A stretch of 64,000 bases of DNA from DASQFI01 sp035633215 (GTDB lineage: Bacteria > Acidobacteriota > Vicinamibacteria > Vicinamibacterales > SCN-69-37), in NCBI GenBank assembly GCA_035633215.1, contig DASQFI010000048.1:124001-188000 (forward strand). Reading direction: 5' to 3'. The notes under the pieces were generated by a model that was not told the DNA's origin, searched no databases, and saw nothing but the letters and a program-made list of their open reading frames with translations. Of the stretch, positions 31,897 to 39,033 are shown piece by piece. Position 1 is the first letter of the stretch. Every line of letters starts with the position of its first letter. The translations under genes and the position numbers were made by a program.

Positions 31897-31902
31897 TATA
31901 GT
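31897..31902 (+). promoter_or_regulatory. -10 box for a probably leaderless transcript
   Basis: TATAGT lies seven bases before the ATG at 31909, placing the transcript start at or next to the start codon. No Shine-Dalgarno sequence is present. No convincing -35 box is seen. Confidence 0.4.
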
Positions 31903-31908
31903 TCTCAC

Positions 31909-32385
31909 ATGCGCACGTGGGTCAAGGTCAGTCTTGCCGGCGTGGCGCTCGTGGTCGTCGGCATTGCGGCGCTGGCCGGAACGGGCGCCTACTTCGTGCT
32001 TCGGAACCTTGACACGCGAAGCGCCACCGAGGCCGAGACGCTGCGCGAGTTCGATGTCATTCGCGCGAAGTTCGGCCCCCGTCAGCCGCTCGTCGAGATC
32101 ATCAACCCCCAGTCGGGAGACATTCGACTCAACCGGCTCGTGCACCCTGAGGGCCGTCGCGCGACCACGCTCCACGTCATCACGTGGAACGTGGACGGTG
32201 AAGTGCTCCGGACGGAAGTGCCGGTCTGGTTGATGCGCTTCAGCACGCTCAACGTGCTGTCGACGCTGGGTGTGGCTCCCGACAAGTTCAGTCTCACCGC
32301 GGAGGACGTGCAGCGGTACGGCCCCGGGATCGTCGTCGACTACCGGCGGCCGGGACAGAATCACGTGCTGATCTGGGTGGAGTAG
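31909..32385 (+). CDS. Small membrane-anchored protein of unknown function
   Basis: 158 residues from the ATG at 31909. One N-terminal membrane helix (VSLAGVALVVVGIAALAGTGAYFVL) is followed by a periplasmic domain of about 125 residues. That domain has strands such as QPLVEIINPQSGDIRLNRLV and TTLHVITWNVDGEVLRTEVP, and ends in NHVLIWVE. I do not recognise the family. It stands 46 bp after the MaoC-SDR gene and 4 bp before the DapB-like gene. It may be read from its own promoter and also from the upstream operon. Confidence 0.65.
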   Translation: MRTWVKVSLAGVALVVVGIAALAGTGAYFVLRNLDTRSATEAETLREFDVIRAKFGPRQPLVEIINPQSGDIRLNRLVHPEGRRATTLHVITWNVDGEVLRTEVPVWLMRFSTLNVLSTLGVAPDKFSLTAEDVQRYGPGIVVDYRRPGQNHVLIWVE

Positions 32386-32389
32386 GGCC

Positions 32390-33157
32390 ATGATCCACGT
32401 CTCCGTGGCCGGCGCCACAGGTTGGGTCGGCCGGCCGCTCTGCCTCGCCATTCAGAACTGCGACGACTTGCGGCTTGCCGCGGCAGTGGCGCGCAGTCGA
32501 TCTGGGGAACGCGTGGGCGACATCTCGATCAGCGGGTCAGTCGAGGAAGCGCTCCGGATTCCGTCCGACGTCTTCGTCGATTTCACGCATCCAGATGCGG
32601 CGAAAGCGCACGCCCTGATGGCGCTCTCGGCGAAGCGTCACGTCGTCATCGGAACCTCCGGACTGACTGACCAGGACTTCGAGGAAATAGGCTCGGTCGC
32701 CCTTGCACGCGGTCTCGGCGTCGTCGCGGTCGGCAACTTCGCGTTGTCGGCCGTCCTGCTCCAGAGGTTCGCGGCCGAGGCCGCGAAGCATCTTCTGAGC
32801 TGGGAGATCGTCGATTACGCCAGCGATGCGAAAGTCGATGCGCCGAGCGGCACCGCGCGCGAACTGGCCTGGCGGCTGGCCCAGGTGTCGGCACCTGAGA
32901 CCACGGTCCCGATCGATCAGACAGTTGGCGCACGCGAGAGCCGCGGAACCACGCTCAACGGTTCTCAAGTGCATTCCGTTCGACTGCCGGGCTACACGAT
33001 CGGCGTGGAGGTGCGATTCGGAGGAACAGGCGAGCGGCTGACGATCGCCTGCGAGGGTGGGGTGGAGGCCGATCCGTACATCGTTGGAACGCTGCTCGCG
33101 ATCCGACGGGTCGCTGAAGTGCGAGGCCTTCTTCGGGGACTCGATCCCTTCCTCTAA
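32390..33157 (+). CDS. DapB-like dihydrodipicolinate reductase with altered active site
   Basis: 255 residues. It has the NAD(P)-binding start VAGATGWVGRPL, DVFVDFTHP, a GTSG turn, VGNFALSAVLLQRFA, the substrate loop KVDAPSGTARELAW, and a C-terminal VRFGGTGERLTIACEGG, all DapB features. In ordinary DapB a His-His pair sits a few residues before the lysine. Here the segment reads DYASDAKVD, so the lysine stays but the proton-donating histidine is alanine. It may therefore reduce another cyclic imine or act with a changed mechanism. No other lysine genes are nearby. Confidence 0.78.
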   Translation: MIHVSVAGATGWVGRPLCLAIQNCDDLRLAAAVARSRSGERVGDISISGSVEEALRIPSDVFVDFTHPDAAKAHALMALSAKRHVVIGTSGLTDQDFEEIGSVALARGLGVVAVGNFALSAVLLQRFAAEAAKHLLSWEIVDYASDAKVDAPSGTARELAWRLAQVSAPETTVPIDQTVGARESRGTTLNGSQVHSVRLPGYTIGVEVRFGGTGERLTIACEGGVEADPYIVGTLLAIRRVAEVRGLLRGLDPFL

Positions 33158-33176
33158 ACGGAGGTGGTCCGCGCGC

Positions 33177-34022
33177 GTGCTACGATCCCGCGTCGTGGGC
33201 GCCGGTCCTCTCTCGCTCCATTCGCTCACGCCGGCAATCGGCGCGGAGATTCGCGGCGTCGATCTGAGTCAGCCTCTCGTCCCGCCGGTCGCGCAGGCGA
33301 TCCGCGACGCGTTGACCGCACACCAGGTCATTTTCTTCCGCGATCAGGGCCTCTCGGTCGAGCAACAGGTCACCTTTGGACGCTTGTTCGGCGAGCTGGT
33401 CGTGCATCCGAACGATCCGGGCCTTTCCGGTCATCCGGAAGTCATGATCATCCACGCCGACTCCGCCTCGAAGCGCGTGGCTGGCGAGCGGTGGCACTCG
33501 GACGTCTCGTGTGATCCGGAGCCGCCGATGGGATCGATCCTGCGCCTGCACACCGTGCCTGAACGGGGCGGCGACACGCTGTTCTCGAGCATGTACGCTG
33601 CGTACGAGGCGTTGTCCGGCCCGATGCAGGCGTGGCTGACCACGCTCACGGCCGAGCACGACGGCGCGCCGTACTACCGGTCGGTGAATGCACGCATCGG
33701 CCGGGACGATGGCGGAAAGGGCTATCCGCAGGCGGTGCACCCGATGGTCCGGACGCATCCCGTGAGCGGACGGAAGGGCATGTTCGTCAACGAGATGTTC
33801 ACCACGCGCATCGTCGGGCTGTCGCGCGACGAAAGCGACGCCGTGCTCGCGTTTCTTTTCAAGCACGTCCAGCGGCCGGAGTTCCAGTGCCGGTTTCAGT
33901 GGGCGGCGCACTCGATCGCGTTCTGGGACAACCGGTGCACGCAGCACATGGCGATCTGGGATTACTTTCCCGCCACGCGGTCAGGCTATCGCGTCACGAT
34001 CAAGGGCGAACGGCCGGCGTAG
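33177..34022 (+). CDS. TauD/TfdA-family Fe(II)/2-oxoglutarate dioxygenase
   Basis: 281 residues from a GTG at 33177, with GGAGG 12 bases upstream; GTG at 33195 is an alternative. The fold is clear: IGAEIRGVDLSQPL at the start, IFFRDQGLSVEQQ, the first two iron ligands in RWHSDVSC (H, D), FSSMYAAYEAL, the distal histidine in DNRCTQHMAIWDY, and the 2-oxoglutarate arginine in GYRVTIKGERP. The family includes taurine and 2,4-D dioxygenases as well as hydroxylases in biosynthesis. The substrate cannot be told. The gene is 19 bp after the DapB-like gene, so the two may act together. Confidence 0.88.
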   Translation: MLRSRVVGAGPLSLHSLTPAIGAEIRGVDLSQPLVPPVAQAIRDALTAHQVIFFRDQGLSVEQQVTFGRLFGELVVHPNDPGLSGHPEVMIIHADSASKRVAGERWHSDVSCDPEPPMGSILRLHTVPERGGDTLFSSMYAAYEALSGPMQAWLTTLTAEHDGAPYYRSVNARIGRDDGGKGYPQAVHPMVRTHPVSGRKGMFVNEMFTTRIVGLSRDESDAVLAFLFKHVQRPEFQCRFQWAAHSIAFWDNRCTQHMAIWDYFPATRSGYRVTIKGERPA

Positions 34023-34152
34023 CGCCGCGAGTTGGACCCTCGCCCCGCGGGACAGGCTGCCACCGTCGAAGACCCCGATCGTTATGGACCGCGCGAGGTT
34101 AAGATCTGGATCGGCGCCGAGCCCTCCCGGCCGCCGAGTGGAGAGGAACACG

Positions 34153-34644
34153 ATGGAATCGTTTGTCGGTTCTGATTTGTCGCGGCGACGTCTGTTTGCG
34201 CAGCTGATCGGCGCCTGTGCTGCGGTCATTGCAGGCTCGCGTCTCATCGCTGCCCAGGCCAAGCCCCCGCTCGTCGTCTACAAGGACGCGGGATGCGACT
34301 GCTGTCAGAAGTGGGTCGAGCTCATGCAGAAGCAGGGCTACAAGGCGACGGTGACCGATACGGTCATGGCGCCAATCAAGCAGAAGTACAAAGTACCGCC
34401 GAAGCTCCAGAGCTGTCACACCACCCTGGTTGGCACCTACGTCATCGAAGGCCACGTGCCGGCGTCGGACATCGCGAAGCTGCTGGCGCAGAAGCCGAAG
34501 GGCGTGATCGGCCTCACGATTCCGGGCATGCCCGCGAGCGCACCGGGGATGGATCAGGTGCCGTTCCGTCCGTACACGGTGCTGACGTTCGACGCGCTGG
34601 GCGTGACGACGGTGTTCGCGCAGCACGACAAGCCGGGGCTGTAA
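34153..34644 (+). CDS. Tat-exported DUF411 metal-binding protein
   Basis: 163 residues from the ATG at 34153, behind GAGAGG. A twin-arginine signal (SRRRLFAQLIGACAAVIAGS) ends near IAAQA. The mature DUF411 domain has VVYKDAGCDCCQKWVELMQ (CxCC), a third cysteine in SCHTTLVGTYVIEGHVPASD, and GLTIPGMPASAPGMD. DUF411 proteins are usually found with copper-handling genes and are thought to bind copper. No copper pump or oxidase is in the window, so the context does not confirm this. It is a single gene, flanked by 130 and 188 bp spacers. Confidence 0.85.
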   Translation: MESFVGSDLSRRRLFAQLIGACAAVIAGSRLIAAQAKPPLVVYKDAGCDCCQKWVELMQKQGYKATVTDTVMAPIKQKYKVPPKLQSCHTTLVGTYVIEGHVPASDIAKLLAQKPKGVIGLTIPGMPASAPGMDQVPFRPYTVLTFDALGVTTVFAQHDKPGL

Positions 34645-34832
34645 ATCGCTTCCTCTGCACGTCCATAGTCCGGCGCGCGGCTCACGAACGGCGGCACTTC
34701 GAGCAAGCCCGGCGTGTCACGGAAGCCCCGAACTTTCCGCGGTGAGGTTCGCTTGTAGCACGGCCAGACGCGCAGGACAGTAGGACCGGTCCGGCGATGA
34801 ATGGCCGCTGCAACCTGCGGGGCCGTGCTCCT

Positions 34833-36350
34833 TCAGCGATTCACGCGCTCAAAGCGGAGCCGTCGCACCCGCTCCGAGTTGGCGGCAAATGCCAGAACAG
34901 CGCCGCTCGCATCGCGCACGAACCGCACGTCGCCAAATATCGGCGCCTGAAAACGATCGGTTTCGACAGGACGGAAGATGTACTCGCCCGTGCGGAAATG
35001 ACGCGCGATGAGCTGGTCGCCTCTGACCACAAGTACGTATGACGTCAGAAGCTCCGCACTGCGATATTCGCCAACATACGCCTGTAGATCCGCGGCGGTG
35101 GGCCGCCAGGCGTTCGGAGCCGCAGCGCCCGCTCCGCCTCCGCTCTGCGCGGCGGACGGCGTCGTGTCGGGCGCCCGACCAAACCGGTCGGCAAGATACA
35201 GATCGCTGATCCGCCTCGCGACCAGGGACGGATTCATGTCTGCCGTGTTGGCCAGGATGGCCACGGCGAATCGCTGGTCGGGAAAGCGCTGCAGCACGCT
35301 GCGGTAGCCGGCCCACGACCCCGTATGCGTCGCAGTTCGAAGGCCCCGGTACTCGCCAATACTCTGACCGAAGGCGTACGCGATAGTCGTGCCGGAGTTC
35401 AGCCGGCCGCGCTCGTGCAGGCGCGCAATCACCGCTGGTCCGCCGACGATCGGCCTCGGGGAATGGAAGTTGTCGATCCACTTCGCAAGGTCGTCCACGG
35501 TTGTGAATAGAGACGATGAGCCGAGCGCGGTCAGGTTTGAGACCGCGCGACGGAATTGCCCGTCCGGTCCAGGGCGATAGGAGTCGGCACTGTTGACGAC
35601 GACTTCCGTGTGATCGTCGTGGAAATGGGTGTTCTTCATCCCGAGCGGCCGAAAAACCCGTTCGTCGCAGAACTCACGGAACGATTTGCCGCTGACGCGG
35701 GCCACGACTTCAGCGAGGAGGTTGTAGCCGGTATTCGAATACGTGTGCTCGTCGCCCGGCGCGAAGTTCAGCTCCCGCTGGTGATAGGCCATGCGCAGGA
35801 TCTGGTTGAACGAGACGACGTCCTGATAGTTCCAGCCGCCCATGGACAGCGTGCCGGGCCAGTCCCGGATTCCGCTGGTGTGATGAATGAGATGCCGGAG
35901 GGTGATCGTCTTTCCGAAGTCCGGAACCTCCGCCACATACCGTCGCACGTCGTCGTCGAGCCCGATGCGGCCGTCGGCTTCCAGCAGCGCGACGGCCATG
36001 GCGCCGAACTGCTTCGACACCGACGCGATATCGAACACCGTGTCCGCGCGAATCGGAACGCCGTGCTCCAGATTCGCCATGCCGTACCCCTTCGCATGGA
36101 CCACGCGGCCCGCGTCGATGACCAGCACAGCGGCGCCAGGCGATTTGGGCGAATGCCACTGGCCGAACATCTCGTCCACGTTGCGCGACTGGTCGTTGAG
36201 GGGCCGGGAGGCGCCGGCAGCCGAGGTTGGATTCTGGGGCGCTGCCTGCTGCGCGAGGATCGGAGGTGCCAACGCAAGGACAAGCAGAACCCTCATGCCG
36301 AGCCGAGGCGGTCGTTTGCGGGTGTCAACCATCTGAGAAGAGGACTGCAT
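34833..36350 (-). CDS. Serine hydrolase, beta-lactamase class C / PBP4* family
   Basis: 505 residues from the ATG at 36350, with AGGAG seven bases upstream. A signal peptide (MRVLLVLALAPPILAQQ) precedes the catalytic domain. Its three motifs are SVSK (110-113), YSNTGYN and HTGSWAG. Residues about 420-505 form the extra beta-domain common in this group (LQAYVGEYRSAELLTSYVLV). The enzyme is periplasmic and could be an esterase, a D-Ala-D-Ala peptidase or a peptidase of small peptides; true beta-lactamase activity is less likely. It lies downstream of the ADOP operon on the same strand with a 172-bp gap. Confidence 0.88.
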   Translation of the reverse strand: MQSSSQMVDTRKRPPRLGMRVLLVLALAPPILAQQAAPQNPTSAAGASRPLNDQSRNVDEMFGQWHSPKSPGAAVLVIDAGRVVHAKGYGMANLEHGVPIRADTVFDIASVSKQFGAMAVALLEADGRIGLDDDVRRYVAEVPDFGKTITLRHLIHHTSGIRDWPGTLSMGGWNYQDVVSFNQILRMAYHQRELNFAPGDEHTYSNTGYNLLAEVVARVSGKSFREFCDERVFRPLGMKNTHFHDDHTEVVVNSADSYRPGPDGQFRRAVSNLTALGSSSLFTTVDDLAKWIDNFHSPRPIVGGPAVIARLHERGRLNSGTTIAYAFGQSIGEYRGLRTATHTGSWAGYRSVLQRFPDQRFAVAILANTADMNPSLVARRISDLYLADRFGRAPDTTPSAAQSGGGAGAAAPNAWRPTAADLQAYVGEYRSAELLTSYVLVVRGDQLIARHFRTGEYIFRPVETDRFQAPIFGDVRFVRDASGAVLAFAANSERVRRLRFERVNR

Positions 36351-36522
36351 GGGTTTGCTCCTGGCGGTGGGCGATTCTACCGCGCCCCATGAAGCTGCTG
36401 CGGCCCCACGACGACAGGCGGCTCGTCATCGTCCTGACGAACGGTGAGGAGATCCGAACTTCAGTCTGTATACCTTCGGCGTGCAGGACGACAAGAAGCG
36501 TCGAAACGAGGAGTAGGCCCCC

Positions 36523-38988
36523 TCACGCTTCCCGGAGCGCGACCAGCGGATCGACGCGGCTCGCGCGACGCGCGGGCAGGAAGCACGCCGCGGCCGCGAC
36601 GACGACGAGCGCAATCGACGCGGCGATGAAACTGAGCGGATCGTAGGCGCTGCCAAAGAGCAGCGACTGAATGAGCCGTGAGACTCCGAACGCGCCGGCG
36701 AGCCCGAGGACCACGCCGACGATCACCAGCGAGAGGCCTTGCTGCAGCACGAGCCGCAGGACCTGTCCGGGTGCGGCGCCCAACGCCATGCGCAGACCGA
36801 TTTCCTGCGTGCGCTGTCCGACGGAGTACGCCATCACGCCGTAGAGTCCCACGCACGCGAGCGCCAGCGCGAGGATCCCAAAGACGCCCAGCAGACCGGC
36901 GGCGAGTTTCACCGTCCACAGGGATTGATCGATCACGTCGCGCACCCGCTGCGGATTCTGGATCGGGACGTTCGGATCAATGTGCCGGATTTCGCGTTGC
37001 ACGGGACCCAGCATCGCGGCGACATCGGCGGCCGCGCGCACGTAGAGCACCATCGCGTCGTTCTCGCTCTGGCGGAACGGGAAATACACGGCCGCCTGCG
37101 GCGCTTCGCCGAGCGTGACGTACTTGACCGTTTCGGCCACGCCGACGATCTCGCGATAGTTGGATTCGGTGTAGAAGCGGAACCGCTTGCCGATCGCCGA
37201 CTCGTTCGGCCAGTACTTCCGCGCCATCGTGTCGTTGACGACGGCGACGGGCATCGATCCCGCCCGGTCGGCTTCCGTGAAGCCGCGACCCTGCAGGATC
37301 GCGATGCTGGTCGTTTCGAAATACCCGACGTCCACGGCGTTGGCCAGGGTCAACACCCCGGCCATCTGCTTGTCCTGCTCGCGCCCTTCGATGAAGATGC
37401 TGCGCGAGAACCCGCCGAACAGCGGCAGGTTCACCGCCCACGACGCGCTGCGCACGCCTGGCATGGCGCTGACGCGGGCCAGCACATCCTTGAAGAACTG
37501 CTGCGCGCGGTCGCCGTCGTATCCCGCCTGGCCGGGAGTCACGAGCATGACCGCGACATGATCGGTATCGAACCCCGGATCGATCTGCGACGCGCTCCGG
37601 CTGCTTCGCAGGAACAGCGCCGCCGTGATCAGCGCGACCAGAGACAACGCGACCTGACCGACGATGAGCAGGTTGCCGAGGCCGAAGCGGCGGCGCCGGC
37701 GTCCGGCCGCCCGGCTCTGATCCTTGATGGCCGACACGACGTCGGCGCGCGACGAGGCGAGCGCCGGCACGAGGCCGAAGAGCAGGCCGGTCCCGATTGA
37801 CACGGCCAGGACGAAGAGCAGCACGCGACCATCGAGTTGAGGATCCACGAAGTTCTGCGCGAAGAACGGCGGCCGCGTCGACCAGATCACGTTTCGCGTC
37901 CAGAAGGCCACGACGAGACCGAGCACGCCGCTCATCAGTCCGAGCAGCAGGCTCTCCGTCATGAGCTGCCGGATGAGCCGCGTTCGGCTGGCCCCGAGCG
38001 CGAGCCGCACCGCGATCTCCGGCCGCCGGTTCGTGGCGCGCGCGAGCAACAGGTTGGCGACATTCGCGCAGGCGATGAGCAGGACGAGACTGACGATGGC
38101 CATCAGCACGGCCGTGCCCGCGCGCAGCCCGTCTCGCACGCCAGGGAAGATCGTGGCTTCCGTCAGCGGGCGCAGCGCCGTGGATCGGCCCTCGTTCGGC
38201 TGCGGATAGGTCTGCTCGAGCGACTTCGCGATACTGACGAGATTGGCGCGCGCCTGATCGATCGTGGTGCCCGGCTCGAGGCGGCCCGCCAGCGTGAAGA
38301 CGAGTGCGCGGCGCTCGTTCATCCACGTGCGGAACTGCGCTGGCAGCACCTGCCCGTACATCATCGTGGGCACCCAGCCGTCAGGGCCGAAGAGCGAGTT
38401 CACGCCGTGGAACCCCGCCGGCCCGACGCCGATGATCGTGAAGGGCGTGCCGTTCACCGTGAGCGGACGGCCGACGACATCATTCGACCCGCCGAATCGG
38501 CGCTGCCAGAGGCTGTGCGAGATGACGATGACCGGCGACGCGCCTGGCACCTGGTCGTCCTCTGGCCCGAAGAGACGTCCGCGGACCGGCCGCACGCCGA
38601 GCACCTGGAAGTAGTTGCCCGTGACCAGTTCACAGAACAGCTGTTCCGGCGCCTCGCCAATCGACGCGCTTACGCCGAGCGGGAAGGAGTACGCCGCCAG
38701 GCCCGTGAAGACCGTGTTGGTGTCGCGATAGTCCTTGTAGTTCGGAAACGAGACCTGGAGGACGTTGCCGAACGGCGACGAGTTCTTCGCGTCGGTCGTG
38801 TAGACCGCCACGAGCTCGGACGCGCGATCGACCGGCAGCGGATTCAGGAAAAGGGTGTTGATGAGCGTGAAGATCGCGGTGTTCACGCCGATGCCGAGCG
38901 CGAGCGAAAGGACCGCCGCGGCCGTGAACGCCGGCGACCGCCGGAACGTTCGCAGCGCGAAACGGATGTCTTTCCAGAGCCTCTCCAT
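36523..38988 (-). CDS. ADOP-family permease without prefix domain
   Basis: 821 residues. It begins directly with MERLWKDIRFALRTFRRSPA and lacks the N-terminal prefix of PadR-linked members. The two MacB-like halves and FtsX blocks are complete: LALGIGVNTAIFTLINTLFL near the start, VANLLLARATNRRPEIAVRL in the middle, and VMAYSVGQRTQEIGLRMALG near the end, finishing with LPARRASRVDPLVALREA. It follows the ADOP gene at 39034 with a 45-bp gap and is probably cotranscribed from the same PadR-controlled promoter. The two could form a heteromer. No ATPase gene is near. Confidence 0.88.
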   Translation of the reverse strand: MERLWKDIRFALRTFRRSPAFTAAAVLSLALGIGVNTAIFTLINTLFLNPLPVDRASELVAVYTTDAKNSSPFGNVLQVSFPNYKDYRDTNTVFTGLAAYSFPLGVSASIGEAPEQLFCELVTGNYFQVLGVRPVRGRLFGPEDDQVPGASPVIVISHSLWQRRFGGSNDVVGRPLTVNGTPFTIIGVGPAGFHGVNSLFGPDGWVPTMMYGQVLPAQFRTWMNERRALVFTLAGRLEPGTTIDQARANLVSIAKSLEQTYPQPNEGRSTALRPLTEATIFPGVRDGLRAGTAVLMAIVSLVLLIACANVANLLLARATNRRPEIAVRLALGASRTRLIRQLMTESLLLGLMSGVLGLVVAFWTRNVIWSTRPPFFAQNFVDPQLDGRVLLFVLAVSIGTGLLFGLVPALASSRADVVSAIKDQSRAAGRRRRRFGLGNLLIVGQVALSLVALITAALFLRSSRSASQIDPGFDTDHVAVMLVTPGQAGYDGDRAQQFFKDVLARVSAMPGVRSASWAVNLPLFGGFSRSIFIEGREQDKQMAGVLTLANAVDVGYFETTSIAILQGRGFTEADRAGSMPVAVVNDTMARKYWPNESAIGKRFRFYTESNYREIVGVAETVKYVTLGEAPQAAVYFPFRQSENDAMVLYVRAAADVAAMLGPVQREIRHIDPNVPIQNPQRVRDVIDQSLWTVKLAAGLLGVFGILALALACVGLYGVMAYSVGQRTQEIGLRMALGAAPGQVLRLVLQQGLSLVIVGVVLGLAGAFGVSRLIQSLLFGSAYDPLSFIAASIALVVVAAAACFLPARRASRVDPLVALREA

Positions 38989-39033
38989 AAAGGACTCTTA
39001 CGCGGCAGCTGACATTATGTTCTGAAGACGAGT

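Noticed and set aside
34757..34829. 9-bp inverted repeat AGCACGGCC / GGCCGTGCT
   Set aside because: The loop is 55 nt, the arms are GC-rich and could be chance, and no gene end or promoter fits well.
36389..36516. Short stretch that reads MKLLRPHDDRRLVIVLTNGE, then in another frame DPNFSLYTFGVQDDKKRRNE and a stop
   Set aside because: It may be a small gene remnant with a frame change, but I recognise no family and it is too short to support as a pseudogene.
36739..37800. 353-codon open frame antisense to an ADOP permease
   Set aside because: Same strand-shadow effect; the permease is well supported.
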